A DNA stretch of 64,000 nucleotides from Streptomyces tirandamycinicus (lineage in GTDB: Bacteria > Actinomycetota > Actinomycetes > Streptomycetales > Streptomycetaceae): assembly GCF_003097515.1 (NCBI RefSeq), contig NZ_CP029188.1:2978501-3042500 (forward strand), read 5' to 3'. The notes beneath the pieces are model-generated. The model searched no databases. It was not told the DNA's origin and saw only the letters and a program-made list of their open reading frames with translations. A program made the translations under genes and the position numbers. Of this stretch, positions 33,359 through 41,212 are shown one piece after another (the stretch's first letter is position 1; each line of letters begins with the position of its first letter).

Positions 33359-34285
33359 ATGCCGCTGCCCGAGCAGTTCCACGAGATGGCCCGGCGGGTG
33401 AACAACTGGGGGCGCTGGGGCGCCGGCGACGAGATCGGCACGCTGAACCTGATCACGCGCGAGGTGGTCCGGGAGGCCGCCGCGACGGTGCGCGCGGGCC
33501 GGCGCGTGCCGCTCGCCCTGCCGCTGCGGCAGGACGGCGTCCAGACCGGCATGATCCCCGGCAGGGTGAACCCGCTGCACACCATGGTGCAGATCAACCA
33601 GGAGCTGTTCGGGCCGGGAACGGTCGCGACCAGCGACGACGCCGTGACGATGGGGCTGCAGGCGGCCACCCACTGGGACGCGCTCACCCATGTCTCGCAC
33701 TCCGGCCGGATCTGGAACGGCCGCCCCGCCGACAGCATCACCGCCCATGAGGGGGCCCGCTACAGCGGCATAGAGACCGTCCGCTCCCTCGTCTCGCGCG
33801 GGGTGCTGCTCGACGTGGCGCGCGCCAAGGGCGTGGACCGGCTGCCCGGCAGCCACGCCGTCACCCCGGAAGACCTCACCGAGGCGGAGGAGTTCGGCCG
33901 GGTCCGGGTCCGGCCGGGCGATGTCGTGCTCGTCAGGACCGGTCAGGTCCGGGCGTACCTCGGCGGCGACCGGCACGCCTACGCCCACCCCTCCCCCGGT
34001 CTCTCGGTCCGTGCCCCCGAGTGGTTCCACGCCCGCGACACCGCCGCGGTCGCGAACGACACCCTCACCTTCGAGATCTTCCCGCCCGAGATCGAGGGCC
34101 TCTGGCTGCCCGTGCACGCACTGGACCTGGTGGAGATGGGCATGCTGCAGGGCCAGAACTGGGACCTGGAGGAGCTCTCCACGGTCTGCGCCGAGGAACG
34201 GCGGTACGCCTTCCTGCTGTCGGCCACCCCGGAGCCGTTCGTGGGCGGAACGGGGACACCCGTCGCGCCGGTGGCGGTGCTCTGA
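33359..34285 (+). CDS. Cyclase family protein (kynurenine formamidase-like fold)
   Basis: 308 aa from the ATG at 33359, chosen because GGGGAGG precedes it; an ATG at 33332 adds 9 residues. Cyclase motif ATHWDALTHVSHSGRIWNG supplies the HxDxxxH-type metal ligands, with RVRPGDVVLVRTGQ and SVRAPEWFHARDTAAVANDT later in the chain. Such metal-dependent hydrolases open or close small rings and amides. The divergent SDR operon shares the operator, so co-regulation is likely; the substrate is unknown. Confidence 0.88.
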   Translation: MPLPEQFHEMARRVNNWGRWGAGDEIGTLNLITREVVREAAATVRAGRRVPLALPLRQDGVQTGMIPGRVNPLHTMVQINQELFGPGTVATSDDAVTMGLQAATHWDALTHVSHSGRIWNGRPADSITAHEGARYSGIETVRSLVSRGVLLDVARAKGVDRLPGSHAVTPEDLTEAEEFGRVRVRPGDVVLVRTGQVRAYLGGDRHAYAHPSPGLSVRAPEWFHARDTAAVANDTLTFEIFPPEIEGLWLPVHALDLVEMGMLQGQNWDLEELSTVCAEERRYAFLLSATPEPFVGGTGTPVAPVAVL

Positions 34286-34323
34286 CGTCGCGCCGGTGGC
34301 GGTGCTGTGAACCGGCACCCCAC

Positions 34324-34505
34324 CGGCGGGCTTCCGCCGTCGCGCGGTGTACGCCCGCGCGGTCGGCCGGTGTACGCCCCGGTGTAGGACTCCGGCGTCA
34401 GGCGGTGTACGTCCCCGCCGTCGGGCGGTGTACGCCCCGGTGTACGCCCCCGGCGTCAGGCGGTGCACGTCCCCGCCGTCAGGCGGTGTACGCCCCCGGC
34501 GTCAG
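34324..34505. repeat. Tandem repeat of a GTCAGGCGGTGTACG core
   Basis: About six units of 20-30 bp with the core GGCGGTGTACGCCCC run through the gap and into the 3' end of the HATPase gene, whose last residues (GLTPGAYTA) derive from it. Confidence 0.85.
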
Positions 34506-34973
34506 CCCGGAGGGCGCGGGGATGACCGGGGCGACGGAGGCCGCCGGGGACGGCATCGGCGGACGGGGCGCCACACAGCGGTCCACCTCGCACCAGATGC
34601 TCTTGCCCGCGCCCTCGCGCTTCCAGCCCCAGCGGTCGGCCAGCCCGTCGACGAGTTCCAGACCGCGGCCGCTGGTGTCGTCACCGACCGCCCGGCGCGG
34701 TTGCGGCGGCCTCGCACAGCTGTCCGCCACCTCGACCCGCACCGTGCCCGCCTCCGCGGCGCCGAGACCGAACAGCATCCGCAGCACGGCCGGACAGCCC
34801 GTGTGGACCACCGCGTTGGTGACCAGTTCGGAGATCAGCAGCACCAGCGTCTCGGCCAGCGGCTCGTCGTCCCCTATGCCCGACCCGGCGAGCCGGGAAC
34901 GGGCCCATCTCCTGGCCCGCCCCACCTCCGCGGGATCCGGCCCGACCTCCAACTGAACCTGAAGCACCTGCAC
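34479..34973 (-). CDS. HATPase_c ATP-binding protein (anti-sigma/RsbW-like)
   Basis: 164 aa from a GTG at 34973. N-box LLISELVTNAVVHTGCP, G1-type box DDTSGRGLELVDGLADRWGW, and GKSIWCEVD at the end of the fold. The C-terminal 30 residues (Pro/Ala/Ser) run into a minisatellite, so the real domain ends near residue 135. It is divergent from a small ORF at 35116. Partner STAS or sigma proteins are not adjacent. Confidence 0.85.
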   Translation of the reverse strand: MQVLQVQLEVGPDPAEVGRARRWARSRLAGSGIGDDEPLAETLVLLISELVTNAVVHTGCPAVLRMLFGLGAAEAGTVRVEVADSCARPPQPRRAVGDDTSGRGLELVDGLADRWGWKREGAGKSIWCEVDRCVAPRPPMPSPAASVAPVIPAPSGLTPGAYTA

Positions 34974-35115
34974 CGCTCACACCATCCGAACCGGCGGACA
35001 CATCGCCTCGCGCCTCACAGTCATCACGGAACGTGATTTCCTTGCGACACAGCATGGTTGACGTACAGTCACCGCAACAAGCGCTTCGGGCATATTCCAG
35101 CGCGAAGGAGTACCC

Positions 35116-35334
35116 GTGGTGCATACTGTGCGGCGCACCTTGCGAACAGTCGAACACCCTGTGCGAGCGGCGCGTTCCTCTCGGCCGGACCTGTCCGATT
35201 CCGGCCGGAGCGTCGGGATCACTGCCCCCGGGCAGTACGCGTCTCGCACCCCACGGAGGGTACCCGAGGGTGGGCCCGACTCCGGGCCGTCACGGCCCGC
35301 ACGAAGGACACAACCCGATATCGACGCAGGGTGA
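35116..35334 (+). CDS. Small hypothetical basic protein
   Basis: 72 aa. The GTG at 35116 has a good GAAGGAG 7 bases upstream and an AT-richer region before it with TTGACG at 35058. The peptide is rich in Arg, Pro and Ser, with no helix or family motif I know. The good start signals argue for a real gene; the composition argues against. Undecided. Confidence 0.35.
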   Translation: MVHTVRRTLRTVEHPVRAARSSRPDLSDSGRSVGITAPGQYASRTPRRVPEGGPDSGPSRPARRTQPDIDAG

Positions 35335-35439
35335 CTCCCGCCCGGTTCCCCTTCTGACCCGCCCGATGCCCCGACCGACGGCTCCCGGCCAGCTCCCTCG
35401 CCGACCGCTCACCGGGCGACCGCTGGGAGGGCGACCGAT

Positions 35440-35545
35440 CAGAATCCGGCCGATCAGAGCCCGGCCGTTCAGAGCCCGACCGTTCAAAGCCCGACCGTTC
35501 AGAGCCCGACCGTTCAGAGCGCGACCGTTCAGAGCGCGACCGTTC
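35440..35545. repeat. 15-bp tandem repeat, GACCGTTCAGAGCGC core
   Basis: About seven near-perfect 15-bp units end exactly at the stop codon of the ACAD gene (35544). They lie just outside its reading frame end, between convergent genes. Confidence 0.9.
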
Positions 35546-36410
35546 AGAGCGCGGCCGCCAGCGCCTCCTCCGCCCGCGCGGCCGGCAGTCCCAGTTCGGC
35601 GCGGACCCAGGCCCGTTTGAGGTGCAGATGCACCTCGGCCTCCCAGGTGAAGCCCATGCCGCCGTGCACCTGGAGGCAGTCCCGGGCGCCCTGGACGGCG
35701 GCCTCGTCGGCGAGGAGCTTGGCCCCCGCGATCTCCACCGGGTCGGCGGTCACGGCGGCGGCGTACACGGCGGCGCGGGCCAGTTCGGTGCGTACCAGCA
35801 TCCCCGCGCAGAGGTGCTTGACCGCCTGGAAGGCGCCGATGGGCCGGCCGAACTGCTCGCGCTCCTTCGCGTACCGGACGGCGGTGGCGAGGGTGCGCCC
35901 GGCGGAGCCCAGCTGTTCGGCGGCCGTCAGCAGCACGGCCGCCGGCTCGGGCTCGCCCGGGGGCCCGGACGGCACCCGGTGCAGGGGCGTGAGCGGATCG
36001 ACGGACGTTACGGGCACGGCGCCCGAGGCGTCCCCGAGCACCACGTCGGCCTCCTCCAGCCAGGGCACGAGCCCCCCGTCGGCCCGGGTGACGACCGCGG
36101 TCCCGTCCGCGGCGCCCGGGACGGCCCCCGCCGCGAGGTGCGTGGCCACGAGCGGCCCCGGCAGCAGCACCCGCCCGGCCTCCTCGAAGACCAGCGCGGC
36201 CTCCGGCAGTCCGAGCCCCGCGCCGCCCTCCGCCTCCGGCAGCCGCAGCGAGAAGAACCCGGCCCGGCCCAGTTCCCGCCACAGCGCCCGGTCGATCCGT
36301 GCCCCCCGCGCGCGGAGCACGTCCCGCCCGCAGCGGGCCTCCAGCAGTTCCCGGACCCCCCTGCGCAAGGCCCGCTGGTCCTCGGTCGGTTGGAAGCGCA
36401 CGGCCCTCAC
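35544..36410 (-). CDS. Acyl-CoA dehydrogenase, short beta-type subunit
   Basis: 288 aa, well below the 380 aa norm. It keeps the N-terminal helical domain (TEDQRALRRGVRELLEARCG) and the C-terminal helical domain (YAKEREQFGRPIGAFQAVKHL; LQVHGGMGFTWEAEVHLHLKRAW) but has a shortened middle domain. This is the pattern of ChsE2-like beta subunits of alpha2beta2 ACADs. Start GTG at 36410, or a GTG at 36401; the first overlaps the stop of a 12-codon minicistron. The partner is surely the alpha-type ACAD immediately upstream (36442). Confidence 0.9.
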   Translation of the reverse strand: MRAVRFQPTEDQRALRRGVRELLEARCGRDVLRARGARIDRALWRELGRAGFFSLRLPEAEGGAGLGLPEAALVFEEAGRVLLPGPLVATHLAAGAVPGAADGTAVVTRADGGLVPWLEEADVVLGDASGAVPVTSVDPLTPLHRVPSGPPGEPEPAAVLLTAAEQLGSAGRTLATAVRYAKEREQFGRPIGAFQAVKHLCAGMLVRTELARAAVYAAAVTADPVEIAGAKLLADEAAVQGARDCLQVHGGMGFTWEAEVHLHLKRAWVRAELGLPAARAEEALAAAL

Positions 36411-36451
36411 CGCTCCCCGGTCGGTTGGAAACGCACGGCCCTCACCGCTCC
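36383..36451. repeat. 34-bp tandem duplication covering a start region
   Basis: Copies at 36383-36416 and 36418-36451 differ by one base. Each contains GTGAGGGCCGTGCG on the minus strand, the coupled start of the short ACAD. Confidence 0.9.
36407..36445 (-). CDS. 12-codon minicistron created by start duplication
   Basis: A GTG at 36445 overlaps the upstream ACAD stop (GTGA) and opens VRAVRFQPTGER, whose TGA (36409-36407) overlaps the GTG of the real gene at 36410. The peptide repeats the first residues of the downstream ACAD. It is probably a by-product, but it would relay translational coupling. Confidence 0.5.
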   Translation of the reverse strand: MRAVRFQPTGER

Positions 36452-37575
36452 TTCGGCAGGCCGAGGATCCGCTCGGCGACGATGTTCCGCTGGATCTGCG
36501 AGGTGCCGGCGGCGATGGTGTACGACAGCGACGACAGCCGGTCGCGCGTCCAGGCGCGGGACAGGTCCAGCGCGTCCGGGCCGAGCACCGCGGCGGCCGT
36601 GTCGTACAGCTCCTGGCGCGCCTCGGAGTAGCGGAGCTTGAAGACCGAGCCGCCGGTGCCGGGGACGCCGCCGGTCGCCTCGGCCTCGGCGACGTTCCAC
36701 TGGGTGAGCCGCCACAGCGCGCCGAACTCCGCGTTCAGCCTGCCCAGCCGGCGGCGCAGCGCGGTGTCGTCCCAGCGGCCGTTCTCCCGTGCGGTGCGCG
36801 CCAGCTCGGCGAGGGTGCGGCGGCAGGCGACGACCTCGCCGGCGAAGGCGGTACCGCGCTCGAAGGACAGCGTCACCATGGTGACCCGCCAGCCGTCGTT
36901 CTCCTCCCCCACCCGGTTCGCCACCGGCACCCGCACCTCGTCGAGGAACACCTCGGCGAACTCCGCGGAGCCCGCGAGGGTGCGCAGCGGCCGGACCGTG
37001 ACGCCGGGCGCGTCCATCGGCATCGCCAGCCAGGTGATGCCTCGATGGCGGGGCGCCTGCGGGTCGGTGCGCACCAGCAGTTCGCACCAGTCGGCGATCT
37101 CGGCGTGCGAGGTCCAGACCTTGGCGCCGGTCACCACGTAGCAGTCGCCGTCGCGGACGGCCCTGGTCCGCAGGGAGGCGAGGTCGGAGCCGGCGTCCGG
37201 CTCGCTGAAGCCCTGGCACCAGATCTCGTCGCCGCGCAGGATCGGCGGCAGCCAGCGGGCGCGCTGGCCGGGCGTGCCCTCGGCGGCGATGGTGGGGCCG
37301 GCGTGGAGCAGCCCCACGAAGTTGGCGCCCACGTAGGGGGCTCCGGCCCTCTCGGTCTCCTCCAGGAAGATCAGCCGCCGGGTGGGGGACGCGTCCCAGT
37401 GGACGTCCGCGTATCCGGCGTCGTACAGCGCCCGCTGCCAGGCGCTGTCGTGGGCGCGCCGCGCCGGCCAGTCCCCGGGCGGGGGCCGGGGCGGGAGTGC
37501 GGGCAGGGCGGCCTTCAGCCAGTGGCGCAGCCCGGCCCGGAAGGCCTCCTCCTCCTCGGTGTAGGTGAGGTCCAC
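36442..37575 (-). CDS. Acyl-CoA dehydrogenase, alpha-type subunit
   Basis: 377 aa from a GTG at 37575, which overlaps the amidohydrolase stop by one base (TAGTG). Motifs: EIWCQGFSEPDAGSDLASLRT (FAD and substrate loop), TGAKVWTSHAEIADWC, and SYTIAAGTSQIQRNIVAERILGLPKER at the end, matching alpha subunits such as FadE26/ChsE1-like proteins. The usual catalytic Glu context of homomeric enzymes is absent, consistent with needing the beta subunit encoded next. Second gene of the operon under the operator at 38802. Confidence 0.92.
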   Translation of the reverse strand: MDLTYTEEEEAFRAGLRHWLKAALPALPPRPPPGDWPARRAHDSAWQRALYDAGYADVHWDASPTRRLIFLEETERAGAPYVGANFVGLLHAGPTIAAEGTPGQRARWLPPILRGDEIWCQGFSEPDAGSDLASLRTRAVRDGDCYVVTGAKVWTSHAEIADWCELLVRTDPQAPRHRGITWLAMPMDAPGVTVRPLRTLAGSAEFAEVFLDEVRVPVANRVGEENDGWRVTMVTLSFERGTAFAGEVVACRRTLAELARTARENGRWDDTALRRRLGRLNAEFGALWRLTQWNVAEAEATGGVPGTGGSVFKLRYSEARQELYDTAAAVLGPDALDLSRAWTRDRLSSLSYTIAAGTSQIQRNIVAERILGLPKER

Positions 37576-38771
37576 TACGCGTCCAGGTCCAGACCGAGCA
37601 TCCGGATCGCGTTGCCGCGCATCAGCTTGTGGACGGTCTCGTCGTCGAGGTCCTTCACATGGTCGAGGGCGACCTCCCGGGTGTGCGGGAAGGTCGAGTC
37701 GACGTGCGGGTAGTCCGTCTCGAAGGTGGCGTTGTCGCGTCCCACCACGTCCAGCGAGGCGACGCCGTGCTTGTCGCGGAAGAAGCAGCAGAAGATCTGC
37801 CGGTAGTAGTAGGTCGACGGCGGCTCGGGGACCAGGTCGCGCACCCCGCCCCACGCCCGGTGCTCCTGCCACACGTCGTCGGCGCGCTCCAGGGCGTACG
37901 GGATCCAGCCCATCTGGCCCTCGCTGTAGGCCAGCTTGAGCGCGGGGAACCTCACCAGCACCCCGCTGAAGAGGAAGTCCGTCATCGACGCCATGGCGTT
38001 GTTGAACGACAGCGACGCCTGGACGGCGGGGGGTGCGTCGGGCGAGGCGGCGGGCATCTGCGAGGAGGAGCCGATGTGCATGTTGACGACCGTCCCGGTC
38101 TCCTGGCAGACGGCGAAGAACGGGTCCCAGTAGCCGGAGTGGATCGACGGCAGCCCCAGGTGGGTGGGGATCTCCGAGAAGGTCACGGCCCGCACGCCGC
38201 GCGCCGCGTTGCGCCGCACCTCGGCCACCGCGAGGCCGATGTCCCACAGGGGGATGAGGCACAGGGGGATGAGGCGGCCGCCGCTGTCGCCGCACCACTC
38301 CTCCACCATCCAGTCGTTGTAGGCACGGACGCAGGCGAGCGCGACCTCCTTGTCGTGGGCCTCGGCGAAGGTCTGGCCGCAGAAGCGGGGGAAGGTGGGG
38401 AAGCACAGGGACGCCTCGACGTGGTTGAGGTCCATGTCCTCCAGCCGGGCCTTGGGATCCCAGCAGCCGCGCCGCATCTCGGCCCGGGTGATCCCCTCCA
38501 GGGTCATCTCGTCGCGGTCGAAGCCGGCGGCGGCGATGTTGCGCTTGTACGGGAACCGCAGGTCCTCGTAGATCCACCAGTCCGCGGGCGGCCCGTCGGG
38601 GTCCATGGTGATCCGGTACTTCCCGCCGATGTACGCGAGCTCGCCGATGCCGGCGGTGAGCGGCCGGGGTCCGCGGTCCCGGTACTTCGCCGGGAGCCAG
38701 GTCTCGAAGAGGTGCGCGGGCTCGATCACATGGTCGTCGACGCTGATGATCCGAGGCAGGTCCCGTTCCAT
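37575..38771 (-). CDS. Amidohydrolase-2 family metal-dependent hydrolase
   Basis: 398 aa from the ATG at 38771 (GGAGGGG upstream); the in-frame extension to 38801 lies against the operator. IISVDDHVIEPAHLFETWLP holds the first metal-binding His, VVNMHIGSSSQMP the middle His, and FETDYPHVDSTFPHT the late Asp/His cluster. These are features of the ACMSD/amidohydrolase-2 group, which decarboxylates or hydrolyses ring acids. First gene of the operon with the two ACAD subunits. Confidence 0.9.
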   Translation of the reverse strand: MERDLPRIISVDDHVIEPAHLFETWLPAKYRDRGPRPLTAGIGELAYIGGKYRITMDPDGPPADWWIYEDLRFPYKRNIAAAGFDRDEMTLEGITRAEMRRGCWDPKARLEDMDLNHVEASLCFPTFPRFCGQTFAEAHDKEVALACVRAYNDWMVEEWCGDSGGRLIPLCLIPLWDIGLAVAEVRRNAARGVRAVTFSEIPTHLGLPSIHSGYWDPFFAVCQETGTVVNMHIGSSSQMPAASPDAPPAVQASLSFNNAMASMTDFLFSGVLVRFPALKLAYSEGQMGWIPYALERADDVWQEHRAWGGVRDLVPEPPSTYYYRQIFCCFFRDKHGVASLDVVGRDNATFETDYPHVDSTFPHTREVALDHVKDLDDETVHKLMRGNAIRMLGLDLDA

Positions 38772-38801
38772 CGGGCCCCTCCGTTCCCCACTCGTCCGCA
38801 T

Positions 38802-38816
38802 CTGACGCTTCGTCAG
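38802..38816. promoter_or_regulatory. CTGACGNNNCGTCAG operator (amidohydrolase-ACAD-ACAD operon)
   Basis: CTGACGCTTCGTCAG is perfect; with flanks it forms the 19-bp palindrome ATCTGACGCTTCGTCAGAT (38800-38818), 30 bp before the start at 38771. Confidence 0.9.
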
Positions 38817-38884
38817 ATAGACAGCAGGCTAGCTCCGCGCCACTGGACCGACAAGGCGGCGACCCCTACGCTTCCGGGCACTGT

Positions 38885-38899
38885 CTGACGCTTCGTCAG
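38885..38899. promoter_or_regulatory. CTGACGNNNCGTCAG operator (acyl-CoA synthetase)
   Basis: CTGACGCTTCGTCAG, identical to the site 83 bp away, 35 bp upstream of the GTG at 38935. Each divergent promoter thus has its own site. Confidence 0.9.
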
Positions 38900-38934
38900 T
38901 TCCATGGACGGGGCCCGGCGCGAAGGGGACGGCC

Positions 38935-40446
38935 GTGACCGACACCGCACACTCCCTGGGCGACTCCCGCACGCTCTGGGAGCTCATCGACCGCCGCGCC
39001 CGGCTCACCCCCGGCCGCACCGTCCTGATCCAGGACGAACGCCGCCTCACCTTCGGCGAACTACGCGAAGCGTGCGAACGGGTCGCCGCAGGGCTGTACG
39101 CACGCGGTGTGCGGCCCGGCACGGTCGTCGCCTGGCAGCTGCCCACCCGGATCGAGACCGTCCTGCTCACCGGGGCACTGGCCAGGCTGGGCGCCGTGCA
39201 GTCCCCGGTGATCCCCTTCTACCGGGACCGGGAGGTCGGCTTCGCCCTCGGCGCCTGCGCGGCCGGGTTCTTCGCGGTGCCGGGCGTCTGGCGCGGCTTC
39301 GACCACACGGCGATGGCCGGGCGGATCGGCGCCCGCGGCGTCTTCGACGCGTACCGGGACCTCCCCGACGGCGACCCCTCCACCCTGCCCCCGCCGCCCG
39401 CCGACGGCACCGCGGTGCGCTGGATCTACTGGACCTCCGGCACCACCTCCGACCCCAAGGGCGTCCTGCACACCGACCGCTCCCTGATCGCCGGCGGCTC
39501 CTGCCTCGCCCACGCGCTGCGGCTGACGCCGGACGACGTCGGCTCCATCGCCTTCCCGTTCGCCCACATCGGCGGCGCGGACTACCTGGTGATGCTGCTG
39601 CTGTACGGCTTCCCGGCCGTGCTCTTCGAGACGTTCGCCCTCCCGGAGGCGCTCGGCACCTACCGCAGGCACCAGGTCACCACCGCCGGCGGGTCCACCG
39701 CCTTCTACTCGATGCTCCTCGCCGAGCAGCGCCGGCAGCCGGGCGAGCCGGTCGTCCCCACCCTCCGGCTGCTGGCCGGCGGGGGCGCCCCCAAACCCCC
39801 CGAGCTCTACCACGCCGTCGTCCGCGAGATGGGCGTGCAGCTCACCCACGGCTACGGCATGACCGAGGCCCCCATGATCACCATGGGTTCGCCGGACGAC
39901 CGCCCGGAGGACCTGGCGACGACCGAGGGACGACCGCCCGAGGGCATGGAGATACGGATCGTCGACGGCGAGGTGCGCCTGCGCGGCGAGGCGGTCTGCC
40001 GCGGCTATCTGGACCCCGGGCAGACCGCCGCCGCCTTCGACGCCGACGGCTTCCTGATCACCGGCGACCTGGGGCATCTCACCGGCTCCGGCCATCTCGT
40101 CCTCACCGGACGCCGCAAGGACGTCATCATCCGCAAGGGCGAGAACATCTCCGCCAGGGAGATCGAGGACCTGCTCCACGAACTCCCCGGCGTCGGCGAG
40201 GCCGCGGTGATCGGACTGCCGGACGCGGAACGCGGCGAACGGGTCTGCGCCGTGGTCGAACAGCCCGACGGCGCCCGGCCGCTGACCCTGCACGAGGTCG
40301 CGGCACACCTGCGGAGCGCGGGCCTCGCCGTACACAAGATCCCCGAACAGCTGGAGGTCGTGGACTCGCTGCCCCGCAACGACACACTGCGCAAGGTGCT
40401 GAAGTACAAGCTGCGCGAGCGGTTCACTGGGGCGGACACGGCATAG
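38935..40446 (+). CDS. AMP-forming acyl-CoA synthetase (FadD-like)
   Basis: 503 aa from a GTG at 38935 with GAAGGGG upstream. ANL superfamily motifs: YWTSGTTSDPKGVLHT (P-loop), HGYGMTEAPMITMGSP, GDLGHL, GRRKDVIIRKGENISAREIE, and a C-terminal catalytic Lys in LRKVLKYKL. It activates a carboxylic acid with ATP and CoA. The divergent amidohydrolase-ACAD operon has an identical operator, so this is probably the entry enzyme of the pathway. Confidence 0.93.
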   Translation: MTDTAHSLGDSRTLWELIDRRARLTPGRTVLIQDERRLTFGELREACERVAAGLYARGVRPGTVVAWQLPTRIETVLLTGALARLGAVQSPVIPFYRDREVGFALGACAAGFFAVPGVWRGFDHTAMAGRIGARGVFDAYRDLPDGDPSTLPPPPADGTAVRWIYWTSGTTSDPKGVLHTDRSLIAGGSCLAHALRLTPDDVGSIAFPFAHIGGADYLVMLLLYGFPAVLFETFALPEALGTYRRHQVTTAGGSTAFYSMLLAEQRRQPGEPVVPTLRLLAGGGAPKPPELYHAVVREMGVQLTHGYGMTEAPMITMGSPDDRPEDLATTEGRPPEGMEIRIVDGEVRLRGEAVCRGYLDPGQTAAAFDADGFLITGDLGHLTGSGHLVLTGRRKDVIIRKGENISAREIEDLLHELPGVGEAAVIGLPDAERGERVCAVVEQPDGARPLTLHEVAAHLRSAGLAVHKIPEQLEVVDSLPRNDTLRKVLKYKLRERFTGADTA

Positions 40447-40469
40447 GGACGTGAACGGCGTCCCCGAGA

Positions 40470-40610
40470 CACAGACGGCACCCCGTATCCCCGAACCCCT
40501 CCCGAACCCGCGAACCTCTCCCGAATCCACGAAACCCTTCCGAATCCACGAACCCCTCCCAAATCCGCGAACCCCACGAGTCCCCAGAGTCCCCAGAATC
40601 CCCGAGACGA
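40470..40610. repeat. AT-poor CCGAATCCACGAACCCCTCC-type tandem repeats
   Basis: Imperfect units of about 20 bp followed by GAGTCCCCA units fill the gap before the molbindin gene. Confidence 0.8.
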
Positions 40611-40620
40611 ACGGCGCGAC

Positions 40621-41043
40621 ATGAGCCTGAGCATCCGCAACCAGCTGCCCGGCACCGTGATGGCGGTCTCCGCGGGCCCCGCCATGGCGGCGGTGAAGAT
40701 CCGCCTCGACAGCGGCGACGAGATCACCTCGACCGTGACCGCCGATGCCGTCACCGAGCTCGGCATCTTCCCCGGCGGAGCGGTCAGCGCCCTGGTGAAG
40801 GCCAGCGAGGTGGCTCTCGCGGCATCGCGCGTGGAGGGCCTGAGCATCCGCAACCAGCTGCCCGGCACGGTCACCTCGGTGACGCCGGGCGCGGCGATGG
40901 CCACCGTGCGGCTGAGGCTGGACGGCGGCCAGAACCTGACCGCCGTGATCACGAAGGAGGCGCTGGAGGAGCTCGGGCTCGCTGCGGGCTCTCCGGCGGT
41001 CGCCCTGGTCAAGGCGACGGAGATCTCGCTCTCCACCGCCTGA
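40621..41043 (+). CDS. Molbindin: two Mop (TOBE) domains
   Basis: 140 aa made of two similar halves of about 70 aa, each with SIRNQLPGTV, a central VRLRLDGG/VKIRLDSG strand, a VTxDAVTELGI/ITKEALEELGL helix, and ALVKASE/ALVKATE at the end. This is the di-Mop molybdate-binding fold used for intracellular molybdate storage or delivery. No RBS is obvious before the ATG, and no modABC genes are near. Confidence 0.92.
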   Translation: MSLSIRNQLPGTVMAVSAGPAMAAVKIRLDSGDEITSTVTADAVTELGIFPGGAVSALVKASEVALAASRVEGLSIRNQLPGTVTSVTPGAAMATVRLRLDGGQNLTAVITKEALEELGLAAGSPAVALVKATEISLSTA

Positions 41044-41212
41044 GCAGCGCCGCGGCGATACGCGCCGCGGCGGCGCGGCGCCCGGACCGCAGCCCGGCAC
41101 CGCAGCCCCCGTTCACAGCCCGGCACCGCAGCCCCGGACCGCAGCCATGCACCTCAGCCATGCACCGCGGCCCCGGGCCGTCACCGCCCTCGGTGCCCGG
41201 CCCGCTCCCCCG

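Noticed and set aside
35059..35071. TGACGTACAGTCA as a tenth operator
   Set aside because: One mismatch in the core and no extended symmetry. It overlaps a TTGACG box, and neighbouring genes are not of the acyl-CoA type.
34324..35545. CRISPR-like arrays in the tandem repeats
   Set aside because: Units are directly adjacent or degenerate, without unique spacers of regular length, and no cas genes are present.
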